64,000 nucleotides of DNA from Alphaproteobacteria bacterium (lineage in GTDB: Bacteria > Pseudomonadota > Alphaproteobacteria > Rhodobacterales > Rhodobacteraceae), in the NCBI GenBank assembly GCA_030428355.1, contig JAUIBL010000018.1, positions 1 to 64,000 of the forward strand, given 5' to 3'. Made by a program: the position numbers and the translations under genes. How positions within the stretch are numbered: the first letter of the stretch is position 1; each line of letters opens with the position of its first letter. Shown here one piece after another: positions 17,305 to 26,176 of this stretch. A model generated the notes under the pieces. The model saw only the letters and a program-made list of their open reading frames with translations. It was not told the origin of the DNA and did not search any database.

Positions 17305-19431
17305 TCAGCCGCGCACGATCAGCGCATCGACCGCGACCGGGCCACCACCGTTGACGACAATAGGGTTGATGTCGATTTCCCGCACATGGGGAGCAAGCGC
17401 TGCCGCGATGCCGCCAAAGCGGTGCAAAGTCTGCGCCAGAGCTTCGGCGTCCGGCTCAAAGCCCCGGGCGCCCTTCAAAAGTCGCGCGACGGCTGGGTCG
17501 CCGATGGCCGTCTGGGCATCCGCCAGGCTCAGCCCTGCCGGCAGTATGACACGCTCGCGGAACAGCTCGACATTGCGACCGCCGCCGCTGAGCGTCACGA
17601 AGGCCCCGAGATCAGGATCGCGGAGCATTCCGAGCGAGAATTCGACGCCTTCGGTGACATATGTCTGAACGATCCGCGTCGCGCCAAGTCCGTTCGACTC
17701 CATCTTCGCATGCGCCGCCAACAGCGCTGCTTCGTCATTCAGCCCAAGCACCACCCCTTGCGCCTCGGTCTTGTGGTGCAAACCTTCTACCGACGCCTTA
17801 AGTACCACTGGATACCCGATCCGCGCGGCCGCCGCGGCCACCGCCTCGCTGCCTGTGGCCGTTTCCGTTTTCACGGTCGTCAGCCCCAAATCGCCCAGGA
17901 GCGCCAGGCTTTCGGCCTCGCTAAGCGCGCCGTCCCCTTCCAGCCGGTTTGTCTCATCGCTGCCCAGTTGTACCGCGTCGCCAGCCACCATTGCTCGTGC
18001 CAGAGCTGCGTCCCGCAAGTTCTGGCTGCGTATGAACCATTTCGCCACGCGCAATGCGTTGTCCTGCCCGTCGATCGCCGGAATACCCAGATCGGCCAGC
18101 TTGGTGCCCAGGCCTTCATTAGGGAGCGGCGTGATTGATGTGAAATAGAAAAAGGGTTTCGTCGAGACTTCCCAGGCGTTCAGCATGGCCTGTACCGCGC
18201 CCACGCGCGGGTTGAACCGGTCGTTGAAATGAAACTCGATCCCCAACATCCCGACATTTTGGTCTTTCTCGATTTCTTTATAACCGATTTCGAACACGTT
18301 GGCGTAATTCTCGTCAACCGGACCCGCCCCGTCAAAGGGGTTCACCGGCACCAGCATAGGTGGTACCTGGGCTTTGAGCCGGGCCGAGGTCTCGTCAGTC
18401 AGGGTTGCAAGCTTCACTCCCAGCGCTTCGGCCCGATCCACCAGCAGACCCCGGCACCCACCAGAATCAAGCACATAGGCGGCTCCTTCCGCAGGCGCGC
18501 GGCGACCCTGCGCAAGGAGGAGAGCGGTGTTGTACATATCATCAAGTGTTTCGACCACGACAGCGCCCCGCGTCTCGAAGAATGCCCGTCCCAGATCGCC
18601 GTCGGCTACCGTTGCCCCTGTGTGGGTGATCGAAAGTGCCGCGCCGCGCCGGGTGCGTCCGACCATACAGACGACCACAGGCTTACCGGCAGCAAGGGCC
18701 TTCTTCAGAGCGCGGTCCATGCCTTCAGGGTTGCGCACCCCCTCCACAAACATGGTGATGACCTTTGTGGTCGGGCGATCAACCATGTAATCAAGGTATT
18801 CGTCCTGAGTGACGCCCACCTCCTGGCCGACATGCAGGGCCACGTCGAACCTGTAGCGCGGATCGGATCGTGTCCAGACCAGCATCATCCCCGAGTGGGC
18901 AATCAGCGATATACTTCCCGCCGGTGTCGTTGGCACAAGGAAGAAAGATGAAAAGCTGCGGGTCTGGAAATCGAAAATTCCGGCGCAGTTGCCGCCGCAT
19001 ACGGGGATTCCCGTTTCGGCAGCGCGCTTGCGCAGGCGGGTGATAATCGTGTTGTCCTCAGTGTCGCTCTCAAGGTGCAGCGGGTCGAACAGCAGAATCG
19101 AACGAGCACCGGCGGCGACAGCTTCTTCGAAGGCTTCCTCGATCCTTGGTGACGCTAGGTTGATCAGGGCCATGTCCACCGGTTCGGGCAGTGACGCCAG
19201 ATCAGGATAGCATTTCATCCCCTCGATTTGGTCATATCTTGGGTTCACGGGATATAAACGGTCGGCATATGCCGCCTGCATCATCGCTTTGAGGGTCAGA
19301 TGCCCGATCGTTTCGTCGCGTGGTGACGCCCCAATCAACGCCGCACTTTTCGGTTCGATCAGCGGGCGCAGCCGGTGCTCGATCCGCGGTTGCACGTTAT
19401 GGACTCGCTCACGGGTTTCATTGGACGACAT
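17305..19431 (-). CDS. ADP-forming acyl-CoA synthetase (acetate-CoA ligase family)
   Basis: N-terminal CoA-binding domain (SAALIGASPRDETIGH), succinyl-CoA-ligase-like middle, C-terminal ATP-grasp (GYPVVLKASVEGLHHKTEAQGVVLGL). Start chosen from GGAG six bases upstream of ATG at 19431; ORF extends to 19491. Confidence 0.9.
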   Translation of the reverse strand: MSSNETRERVHNVQPRIEHRLRPLIEPKSAALIGASPRDETIGHLTLKAMMQAAYADRLYPVNPRYDQIEGMKCYPDLASLPEPVDMALINLASPRIEEAFEEAVAAGARSILLFDPLHLESDTEDNTIITRLRKRAAETGIPVCGGNCAGIFDFQTRSFSSFFLVPTTPAGSISLIAHSGMMLVWTRSDPRYRFDVALHVGQEVGVTQDEYLDYMVDRPTTKVITMFVEGVRNPEGMDRALKKALAAGKPVVVCMVGRTRRGAALSITHTGATVADGDLGRAFFETRGAVVVETLDDMYNTALLLAQGRRAPAEGAAYVLDSGGCRGLLVDRAEALGVKLATLTDETSARLKAQVPPMLVPVNPFDGAGPVDENYANVFEIGYKEIEKDQNVGMLGIEFHFNDRFNPRVGAVQAMLNAWEVSTKPFFYFTSITPLPNEGLGTKLADLGIPAIDGQDNALRVAKWFIRSQNLRDAALARAMVAGDAVQLGSDETNRLEGDGALSEAESLALLGDLGLTTVKTETATGSEAVAAAAARIGYPVVLKASVEGLHHKTEAQGVVLGLNDEAALLAAHAKMESNGLGATRIVQTYVTEGVEFSLGMLRDPDLGAFVTLSGGGRNVELFRERVILPAGLSLADAQTAIGDPAVARLLKGARGFEPDAEALAQTLHRFGGIAAALAPHVREIDINPIVVNGGGPVAVDALIVRG

Positions 19432-19509
19432 CTGGATCTCCATAGCGGAATGGGCCGGGCTGTGCGCCTTGGGGAGGATGGGATGGGGCACAGCCCGAAG
19501 GGCACTGGT

Positions 19510-21069
19510 TTAAACGAACCACCAGCGTTCTGTGCAGCGTCGGGCATCGTTATCCCACTGGCCTGCGATCTCGCCGTGGCCGACCTTGTCGGACAGTGCC
19601 AAGTTCCAATTTGCGAAGGCCGGGATAACCGAACCGCCGTCGTCCCGGATCAGAAGCTGCATTTCAGACATCATTTCCGCGCGCTTCTTTGTATCTGCCT
19701 CAGCCCGCGAAGCGACCAGAAGCTCGTTGAAACGGGCATTGTTCCAGAAGGTTTCGTTCCATTTTGCATCTGCCGAATAGGTCAGAGTCATCATCAGATT
19801 TTCACTGACGCGGCCTGCAGCCCAAGACGCAAACCACGGTTTCTTCATCCAAACGTTCGACCAGTAGCCGTCATTTGGCTCGCGTGCGACCTTGATATCG
19901 ATACCGGCCGCTTTCGCATGCTCGGCATACAGCGTCGCAGCATCCACCGCCCCGGCCCAAGCTCCGTCAGCCGCCGAAAGTTCTACTTCGAGGTTCGACA
20001 ATCCGGCCTTCTGCAGGTGAAATTTCGCCTTTTCTGGATCATAGGTGCGCTGCGGGATCGAAGCGTCGAAGAACTGGTTTGCCGGACCAATCGGCTGATC
20101 GTTGCCCAAGGCGCCATTGCCGCGCAGCACCGTGTTCAGGATAGCTTCGCGGTCGATGGCGTGCTTCAGCGCCAGGCGCACGTCAGGGTTGTCGAAGGGC
20201 GCCACATCAGTTCGCATGGCAAAGATCAGGTGCTTCATGCTCGGGATCGAGACAACATTTACACCGGGTGCGCTGGCAAGGAGCGCAAGAGTTTTGTCTT
20301 CTGGTTTATTGATCGCATCAACCTGTCCACCCATCAGCGCGTTCATCCGCGCATTCGGATCGGGAATGCCAATCAGCTCGATTTCGTCGAAATGCGCACG
20401 GCCTTCTTTCCAGTAGTTGGGGTTACGGACACCGACAAAGTCGATACCCGGGTTGAAACGGCCGACGCTGTATCCGCCAGTCCCCGCGCCGCCTGCAGCG
20501 AGCTCTTCCGCTGTCGCGCCATCGGCCACGATCACGAAGTTGTCGTCGGTCAGGAACGATGGAAAATCGATATTCGCCTGATCGAGGACGATGGTAACGC
20601 GGTCACCGTCAACCTTGACATCTGTTGCCGCCGCCATGACGGACTTGCCCGCCGAAGACGTATCCGCGCCACGATGGAGATTGAGCGAATAGACTACGTC
20701 AGCCGGTGTAAGTGTCTTTCCATTGTGGAACTCGACACCTTGACGGATCTTGAATGACCATGTCTTGGCGTCGGCGGTTTCCCAGCTTTCGGCCAACTCG
20801 GGAACCAGCTCGCCCGCGGGCGACAATTCGATCAGACAGTTGCGGATCGAGCCGTTGATCAGGTGCGTCATCGAGCCAACGATAGCACCCGGCATGAGGG
20901 TGTCGGTGGAGTTCGCCTCGGACATCCCCATCCGAAACCGACCACCCGTTTTTGGCGTTTGGGCGCGCAGGCCGCTCGGCAGGATGAGCGACGCACCGAG
21001 CGCCGCGCTGCCCGACAAGAAGGTGCGGCGGCGAAGCGAAGGCGAAGTGACAAGTGTAGACAAAGACAT
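19510..21069 (-). CDS. ABC transporter substrate-binding protein (SBP_bac_5), probable Tat substrate
   Basis: Tat-like SLRRRTFLSGSAALGASLILPSGLRA; family 5 SBP features. Confidence 0.93.
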   Translation of the reverse strand: MSLSTLVTSPSLRRRTFLSGSAALGASLILPSGLRAQTPKTGGRFRMGMSEANSTDTLMPGAIVGSMTHLINGSIRNCLIELSPAGELVPELAESWETADAKTWSFKIRQGVEFHNGKTLTPADVVYSLNLHRGADTSSAGKSVMAAATDVKVDGDRVTIVLDQANIDFPSFLTDDNFVIVADGATAEELAAGGAGTGGYSVGRFNPGIDFVGVRNPNYWKEGRAHFDEIELIGIPDPNARMNALMGGQVDAINKPEDKTLALLASAPGVNVVSIPSMKHLIFAMRTDVAPFDNPDVRLALKHAIDREAILNTVLRGNGALGNDQPIGPANQFFDASIPQRTYDPEKAKFHLQKAGLSNLEVELSAADGAWAGAVDAATLYAEHAKAAGIDIKVAREPNDGYWSNVWMKKPWFASWAAGRVSENLMMTLTYSADAKWNETFWNNARFNELLVASRAEADTKKRAEMMSEMQLLIRDDGGSVIPAFANWNLALSDKVGHGEIAGQWDNDARRCTERWWFV

Positions 21070-21141
21070 GGTAGCTCTCCCTTAAGCTTGTACGTTTTTT
21101 GTCATCTTTTTCAGCAAGTGCACCCTTGTCAAATGATGGTA

Positions 21142-21158
21142 TGTCATCAATGATGACA
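21142..21158. promoter_or_regulatory. Perfect palindrome, candidate LysR operator in the divergent SBP/LysR promoter
   Basis: TGTCATCA-A-TGATGACA (8-bp arms, 1-nt centre), ending 5 bp before the LysR ATG at 21163. Confidence 0.6.
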
Positions 21159-21162
21159 AAAA

Positions 21163-22104
21163 ATGAACAAAGAGCCGTCGATGCCGCACCTTCCCTCCAT
21201 GCGTAGCTTGACAATGCTGGAAGCTATCAGCCGCCAAGGCACATTCCGCGGTGCGGCAGAGCAGTTGAACACCACGCCCTCGGCTATAAGCCACCGCATC
21301 GCCGATCTTGAAGCAACGTTAGGAGCCCCGTTGTTCAACCGCACCGGTCGATCCGTCGAGCTCAATACGGCCGGCCTTGAATATGTTCGGGAAATCAAGA
21401 TCGCGCTCGGTATAATCGAAACGTCGGGCCGACGGTTCGCCGAAGGCGCAAAGGCTATCCCAGTGCGAATTGCACTGCATCCGCCCTTTGCGCATAACTG
21501 GCTGGCGCCTAGGTTGAACCGCCTTGCAGAGGCTTTCCCAGACAACAGGTTCGAGTTCATCTATGCCGAGCGCCCAAGCGAAACCTTTGCCGACGAAGTC
21601 GATATTGCCATTGACTGGGGCACAGAGAAGACGTGTGTGAGCAAAGGCGGCGAAACCCTCGTACCCCGTGTTGTGACTCTGGTTACGTCGGCCGACTACG
21701 CAAGGACGGTAGTCGGGGCGTGGACTTTGGAGACACTCAAGGAGCGCAGACTCCTTCAGATGTCATCTGCTCCCCATGAATTCGGGCAATGGCTAGAGCA
21801 ATTCGGCGCTGAGGTCGCAGATTTCAGCGCTTCATTCAGCTTCTCTACAACCGCGCTTCTGCTGGCTGCAGTCAGGAACGGATTGGGCGTCGGCCTGAGC
21901 TGCCGTAATCTGATTGCCAAAGATCTGCAGTCAGGGCGGCTCATTGCGCCTTTCGAACAAGTTTTGGCAACAGGCGACTGCTACTACATCGTCAAGATGC
22001 CCCGCATGCGTGACAAACGTCTTGCCGAGAGGATTTCGAGTTGGTTCGTCAGTGAATCCGATCCACCGGATGCCGGGACTGAGCACCTAGGAGCTAGCAT
22101 CTGA
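21163..22104 (+). CDS. LysR-family transcriptional regulator
   Basis: LPSMRSLTMLEAISRQGTFRGAAEQLNTTPSAISHRIADLEATLGAPLFNRTGR; divergent to the ABC importer operon. Confidence 0.93.
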   Translation: MNKEPSMPHLPSMRSLTMLEAISRQGTFRGAAEQLNTTPSAISHRIADLEATLGAPLFNRTGRSVELNTAGLEYVREIKIALGIIETSGRRFAEGAKAIPVRIALHPPFAHNWLAPRLNRLAEAFPDNRFEFIYAERPSETFADEVDIAIDWGTEKTCVSKGGETLVPRVVTLVTSADYARTVVGAWTLETLKERRLLQMSSAPHEFGQWLEQFGAEVADFSASFSFSTTALLLAAVRNGLGVGLSCRNLIAKDLQSGRLIAPFEQVLATGDCYYIVKMPRMRDKRLAERISSWFVSESDPPDAGTEHLGASI

Positions 22105-22474
22105 CTTGTTATGTAGTGGAGCTGAAAACGGCACTCGTGTTCCGAGAGGCACATCAATCCATGGAGGTGTCTCGCCTTCTGCGGTCATCTTGAACACAGG
22201 GCAAATACGCATCCGGGTTTCTCAATGAACGGTTTAAGGGAAGCACCGGAGGGGTACTCATTTCCGAGTCAGGGATTGCGCGGAAGATTTGGGGCGAACT
22301 TACAACAATTGAAGTTCCCTATAAGCGTTCACCTCCAACCCGTTCCAATCCAACTGCTCTTGAAGCTCCTGTCCTTCTAGCGGCTTTAGGTTCGTACCAC
22401 GGTTAAAAAGTCTGCGATTGCATCTTTTTCCCTCACGGACCCCTTCAACTCCACGACGTTGGACAATTCATATC

Positions 22475-23215
22475 CTATCGCTCCAGATCGGTCAGTGATG
22501 ACCGCAGGGCATCATTCAGGCCGAGCTCCCTCAGGGCCTCAACCATGGCCAAATTCAGCGTCCCAGGCGTGGCCAAACTGTCTCGGAGCGCTGCGAACCG
22601 CGAAGGCTCGTGCGCGTGTATCCGGAGCATGCCCGTTACCAGTTGCCCCACAAACGTCTGCGCCGTGTCAGGTCCAATCCGTTCGCCAAGCCAATCTGTT
22701 CCTATGTCGAGGGTTTCGGCTATGGCAGAAACGAGCGTTGTCGCTGCAAAACACGCCGACAGATCGGTTTCGCGATCGACTTTGAAAACGCCGTTTTCTG
22801 GCTCGAACAGCGTCTTGACAGCGTCGGCCTCTGGCCAGACGACAATCGGGCAACCGCCACTTTGTATCAATTCCATCGGCAGCATGAGCGTGATGTTCTC
22901 AGCCGGCGCGCACAATTCCATCAGCGAGTCGAACGACACTCCTGCCATGACCGAGATGATGTGCTGATCTTTGCGAAACGGCAGTCCGTTGAGCACCTCG
23001 GACGCCGCATTCGGTCTGAGACACAGGAACAAGGTGTCCGAATCTTCGACAACTTCGGTAGCATTGCCCATCTTGACCTTTGGAAACTCGGATGTCAGCG
23101 CTTGGGCGACATGGGCGCCCCGATGCGTGATCGTAATTTCGTGGTCCTTGGGCGCAAGATGCCTGACCATAGCGCCGGCCATGTGTCCCGTTCCGATAAA
23201 CCCAAGTCTGGACAT
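22475..23215 (-). CDS. Pyrroline-5-carboxylate reductase (ProC)-like NAD(P)-binding protein
   Basis: MSRLGFIGTGHMAGAMVRHL, FLCLRPN, HIISVMAGVSFDSL typical of the P5CR family. Confidence 0.82.
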   Translation of the reverse strand: MSRLGFIGTGHMAGAMVRHLAPKDHEITITHRGAHVAQALTSEFPKVKMGNATEVVEDSDTLFLCLRPNAASEVLNGLPFRKDQHIISVMAGVSFDSLMELCAPAENITLMLPMELIQSGGCPIVVWPEADAVKTLFEPENGVFKVDRETDLSACFAATTLVSAIAETLDIGTDWLGERIGPDTAQTFVGQLVTGMLRIHAHEPSRFAALRDSLATPGTLNLAMVEALRELGLNDALRSSLTDLER

Positions 23216-23254
23216 ACAGCCTTCTCCTCTCGCTGCGTTGGCAGCATCCGTGCT

Positions 23255-25285
23255 TTATCCATATCGGCGCGGAAGTGTCACACTCCAAACCCTGTCCGCA
23301 ACTCTTTTACCGTCCCATTCAGCGCTGAGCGTTCCATTCAGAAAAAATGCCGCGTGGTCGCAGGTTGCGATCACCTCGCTTCGGATATCGGCAACACCAT
23401 CAGGCCGCGTGTAACGCGCGTGATGCTCGACATGTGATCGGGCTGAAGCGGGGTCCTTCTCAAAAATAACATGCTCGGCGCGGGTTTCGTAGCCAAAGGC
23501 CGTCGCCGTTTCCGTACAAAAGACTTCGGAAAAGGGTTGCTCCCATCCGTGTTTCATCCACCCGTCTGCATCTTTTCCTTGGGTTCGGGTCAGGAGAGGA
23601 TTGGACAGGACAAGGTGGTTGCTGATCAGCGGAAGCTCCAGGACCGGAGGTAAGTCGGGTTTCAAAGGTTCAGGCGTTCTTTTTAAAATCGGCAGTGTCA
23701 AAGATCCATCGAGAAGAGACAATTGTCCGGTGTCACGGGATGGCCAGATGATCGGCCAATAGCACCCGGCAATTGCCAGCCGAATTCTATGTCCCTTGCG
23801 AAACCTGTAGGCGGATGTGGGAAAGCCGACCCTGAGATTGCTGTCTTCCAACGGCTCCAAAGCCTCGTCCGCATCGAGCCTATCATTCAGTGCAAGGTTT
23901 CGGATGCAAAGCCCAACGCGGGACGATTTTCCATCGGGCGCCACGTCATTCAATCTAAATGAAAGCTGACGCAGGCGCGAGTCCGACTTGACACGGAGGC
24001 AGAGCGTTGCTTCGCCGAAGAGGACAACATCACTCCCGAGCGGCGTGGTATCAAAGACAAGCGACAGTGCGTCGTCCTCGCTTTGGTCGAGCGGCAAGCC
24101 CCCGTATCGACCGAAATAGCCCGTGTCACCCGCTGCGCGACCGATGTGAAGGTCTGACGGAATATCCAACGCGCCTTGCAGTTTTCCGTCAGAGTGCAAC
24201 AGGTCGCCGTCTGCCATGTGAAAGACCAAAGGATCTGTTTCGGCTTCTGCAGGACCAGCCTCGATCCAGTGACCGCTGCGCGTTTCGATCGCATCGGCTG
24301 GGGGATCATAGTCGGTCAACCAGACGCGCAATCGGGGCCAGTCAGACTGCTTGGGCGCAGGTTTAAGCCATCGGTTCCACCATTCCAAAGCCAATTGCTG
24401 AAAGCCTATTCCTGGGCCCGGATGCCCTTGATCCGGATAATGATGGCCCCAAGGGCCAACCACCCCCCAGACCAGATCAGGGCGTGCAGACACAAGCGAC
24501 ATCACGGAATTGGAATAGCGATCGGACCACCCGCCAATCGAAAGCACCGGGCGCGACAGCTTGTCGGCTTGGTGAATGACGGAACCGTGTCGCCAGTACG
24601 CACCTCTTGCTTCTTCTCGTATCCAGGCTTCAACCGGGAACGTCAGGTTTTCCAGCCGCTCTTCCCACCGCACTTTCCAGTCGGCACCCACGTTACGCGT
24701 TGGCGGCGCCGCGAGGATGGCGGGCAGAGTTGCCCCCCACTCGAATGTGTCTGTCAAAACGCAGCCACCCATATGATGAATGTCGTCCTCGTAGCGGTCA
24801 TGGGTGGCACAAACCGCGATCACGGCCTTGAGCGCGTCTGGGGCCTCAATGTTCGCCTGAAGCGAAGCGGTCCCCCCCCAAGACGTGCCAAACATGCCGA
24901 CTTGTCCATCACACCAAGGCTGCGCCGCAATCCACTCGATCACACGGCGGGCATCAGACAGTTCATGGTCTGCATACATGTCGGGCATGTGGCCTTCGCT
25001 GTCACCCGAACCACGCATATCCACCCGCAGGCAGGCATAGCCATGCGCTGCGAAAAAGGGATGGTTTCGCTCGTCCCGCGCGCGCACCATATCCGCTTTT
25101 CGGTAGGGAATATATTCGAACAGCGCCGGCACCGGCACCGCCCGCGCTCCCTTCGGCAGCCACAGCCGCGCGGCCAATCGTACACCGTCCGGCATGCGTA
25201 TCCACAAGTGATCCGTTACGTCGATCTGCTGCATGGCACGCGTGTCCGGCTTCATTTCGGCCCTCTTTTTTACGGTTCCGCTCAT
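23255..25285 (-). CDS. CocE/NonD family hydrolase
   Basis: CocE-type IRMPDGVRLAARLWLP, RVDMRGSGDSEG, nucleophile elbow GTSWGG, C-terminal jelly-roll segment (FRKGHRIRLAIAGCYWP). Confidence 0.92.
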   Translation of the reverse strand: MSGTVKKRAEMKPDTRAMQQIDVTDHLWIRMPDGVRLAARLWLPKGARAVPVPALFEYIPYRKADMVRARDERNHPFFAAHGYACLRVDMRGSGDSEGHMPDMYADHELSDARRVIEWIAAQPWCDGQVGMFGTSWGGTASLQANIEAPDALKAVIAVCATHDRYEDDIHHMGGCVLTDTFEWGATLPAILAAPPTRNVGADWKVRWEERLENLTFPVEAWIREEARGAYWRHGSVIHQADKLSRPVLSIGGWSDRYSNSVMSLVSARPDLVWGVVGPWGHHYPDQGHPGPGIGFQQLALEWWNRWLKPAPKQSDWPRLRVWLTDYDPPADAIETRSGHWIEAGPAEAETDPLVFHMADGDLLHSDGKLQGALDIPSDLHIGRAAGDTGYFGRYGGLPLDQSEDDALSLVFDTTPLGSDVVLFGEATLCLRVKSDSRLRQLSFRLNDVAPDGKSSRVGLCIRNLALNDRLDADEALEPLEDSNLRVGFPTSAYRFRKGHRIRLAIAGCYWPIIWPSRDTGQLSLLDGSLTLPILKRTPEPLKPDLPPVLELPLISNHLVLSNPLLTRTQGKDADGWMKHGWEQPFSEVFCTETATAFGYETRAEHVIFEKDPASARSHVEHHARYTRPDGVADIRSEVIATCDHAAFFLNGTLSAEWDGKRVADRVWSVTLPRRYG

Positions 25286-25340
25286 GCTCGCGACCTACGC
25301 CCGAACTGACGGATTTCTCTTTAGAAATTCCGAAATATAA

Positions 25341-25381
25341 GAATTTTGCAAGAAAATTCTTTCATAAAAGGAATTTTGCAA
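25341..25381. promoter_or_regulatory. Operator-like repeat array between divergent CocE and XRE-cupin genes
   Basis: Direct repeat GAATTTTGCAA at 25341-25351 and 25371-25381 (30-bp period); the first also forms the inverted repeat GAATTTT-gcaag-AAAATTC at 25341-25359. Confidence 0.6.
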
Positions 25382-25395
25382 TACTCTTTCCCATA

Positions 25396-26124
25396 TTGGA
25401 CGAGAGAAAGGGATTCGTGACCTTGCAGAACGACGCCGAGACTGTTCAGAATGATGTGGACGAAACCCTTGCAACGCTCGGTGCTGAGGTGCGCCAGCTG
25501 CGCAAGGCGCGACAAATGACCCTGGTCGATCTTGCCAAGGCGAGCGGCGTGTCGGTCAGTCATCTGAGTGCAATCGAACGTGGCAGCGTCAACGCAACTC
25601 TGGACAAGATCAAACGCATTGCTCTGGGGCTAGATGTCCCCGAGGAGTGGTTCTTCTCGTCGCGCCCGGGCAAGGGTACGATGGAGCGCACTTATGTTGT
25701 GCGATCAGAAAACCGACGCAATCTCAACATGCTATATGGCGAGACGCCCGAAGTTTGCGGATATTCTGATGCACTGCTGTCCTCGTCTTTGGGTGGAGCC
25801 TTCCATATGGGCATTTCTGAATTCCCACCTCATAGCGAGAACCATACCGTCGAAGTCTATGTTCGCGATGGCGAGGCTCATGCCGTTGTTCTGGAAGGCG
25901 AACTGGAACTGACTCTGCAAGACGAAATCATCACTCTGCGCACAGGCGACAGCTACAGTTTTCCCGGCGAAATCCCGCACACCACCCGCAACGTCAGTGA
26001 CAAACCGGCACGGCTGATCTGGGTGAACTCGCCTGTGATCATTCCGAGGACTGCAGTCTACCACGGCGGTGGCGGCAACCCAAAAACACGACGGATTGGC
26101 AAAATGAAACGATCCGCATCCTGA
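25396..26124 (+). CDS. XRE-family HTH transcriptional regulator with C-terminal cupin domain
   Basis: HTH VRQLRKARQMTLVDLAKASGVSVSHLSAIERGSVNATLDKIKRIALGL, cupin segment HTVEVYVRDGEAHAVVLEGELEL...FPGEIPHTTRNVSDKPARLIWV. A start at 25417 (GTG) is also possible. Confidence 0.92.
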   Translation: MDERKGFVTLQNDAETVQNDVDETLATLGAEVRQLRKARQMTLVDLAKASGVSVSHLSAIERGSVNATLDKIKRIALGLDVPEEWFFSSRPGKGTMERTYVVRSENRRNLNMLYGETPEVCGYSDALLSSSLGGAFHMGISEFPPHSENHTVEVYVRDGEAHAVVLEGELELTLQDEIITLRTGDSYSFPGEIPHTTRNVSDKPARLIWVNSPVIIPRTAVYHGGGGNPKTRRIGKMKRSAS

Positions 26125-26176
26125 CGGCAAACAAACAGGCACATCTCAAGATCATACAAACAACAGGGAGACTAAG

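Noticed and set aside
19375-20757. 460-aa plus-strand ORF opposite the SBP gene
   Set aside because: Antisense to a well-supported SBP_bac_5 gene; no recognisable domain.
24176-25309. 377-aa plus-strand ORF opposite CocE
   Set aside because: Antisense shadow of a gene with intact CocE motifs; Arg/His/Pro-rich.
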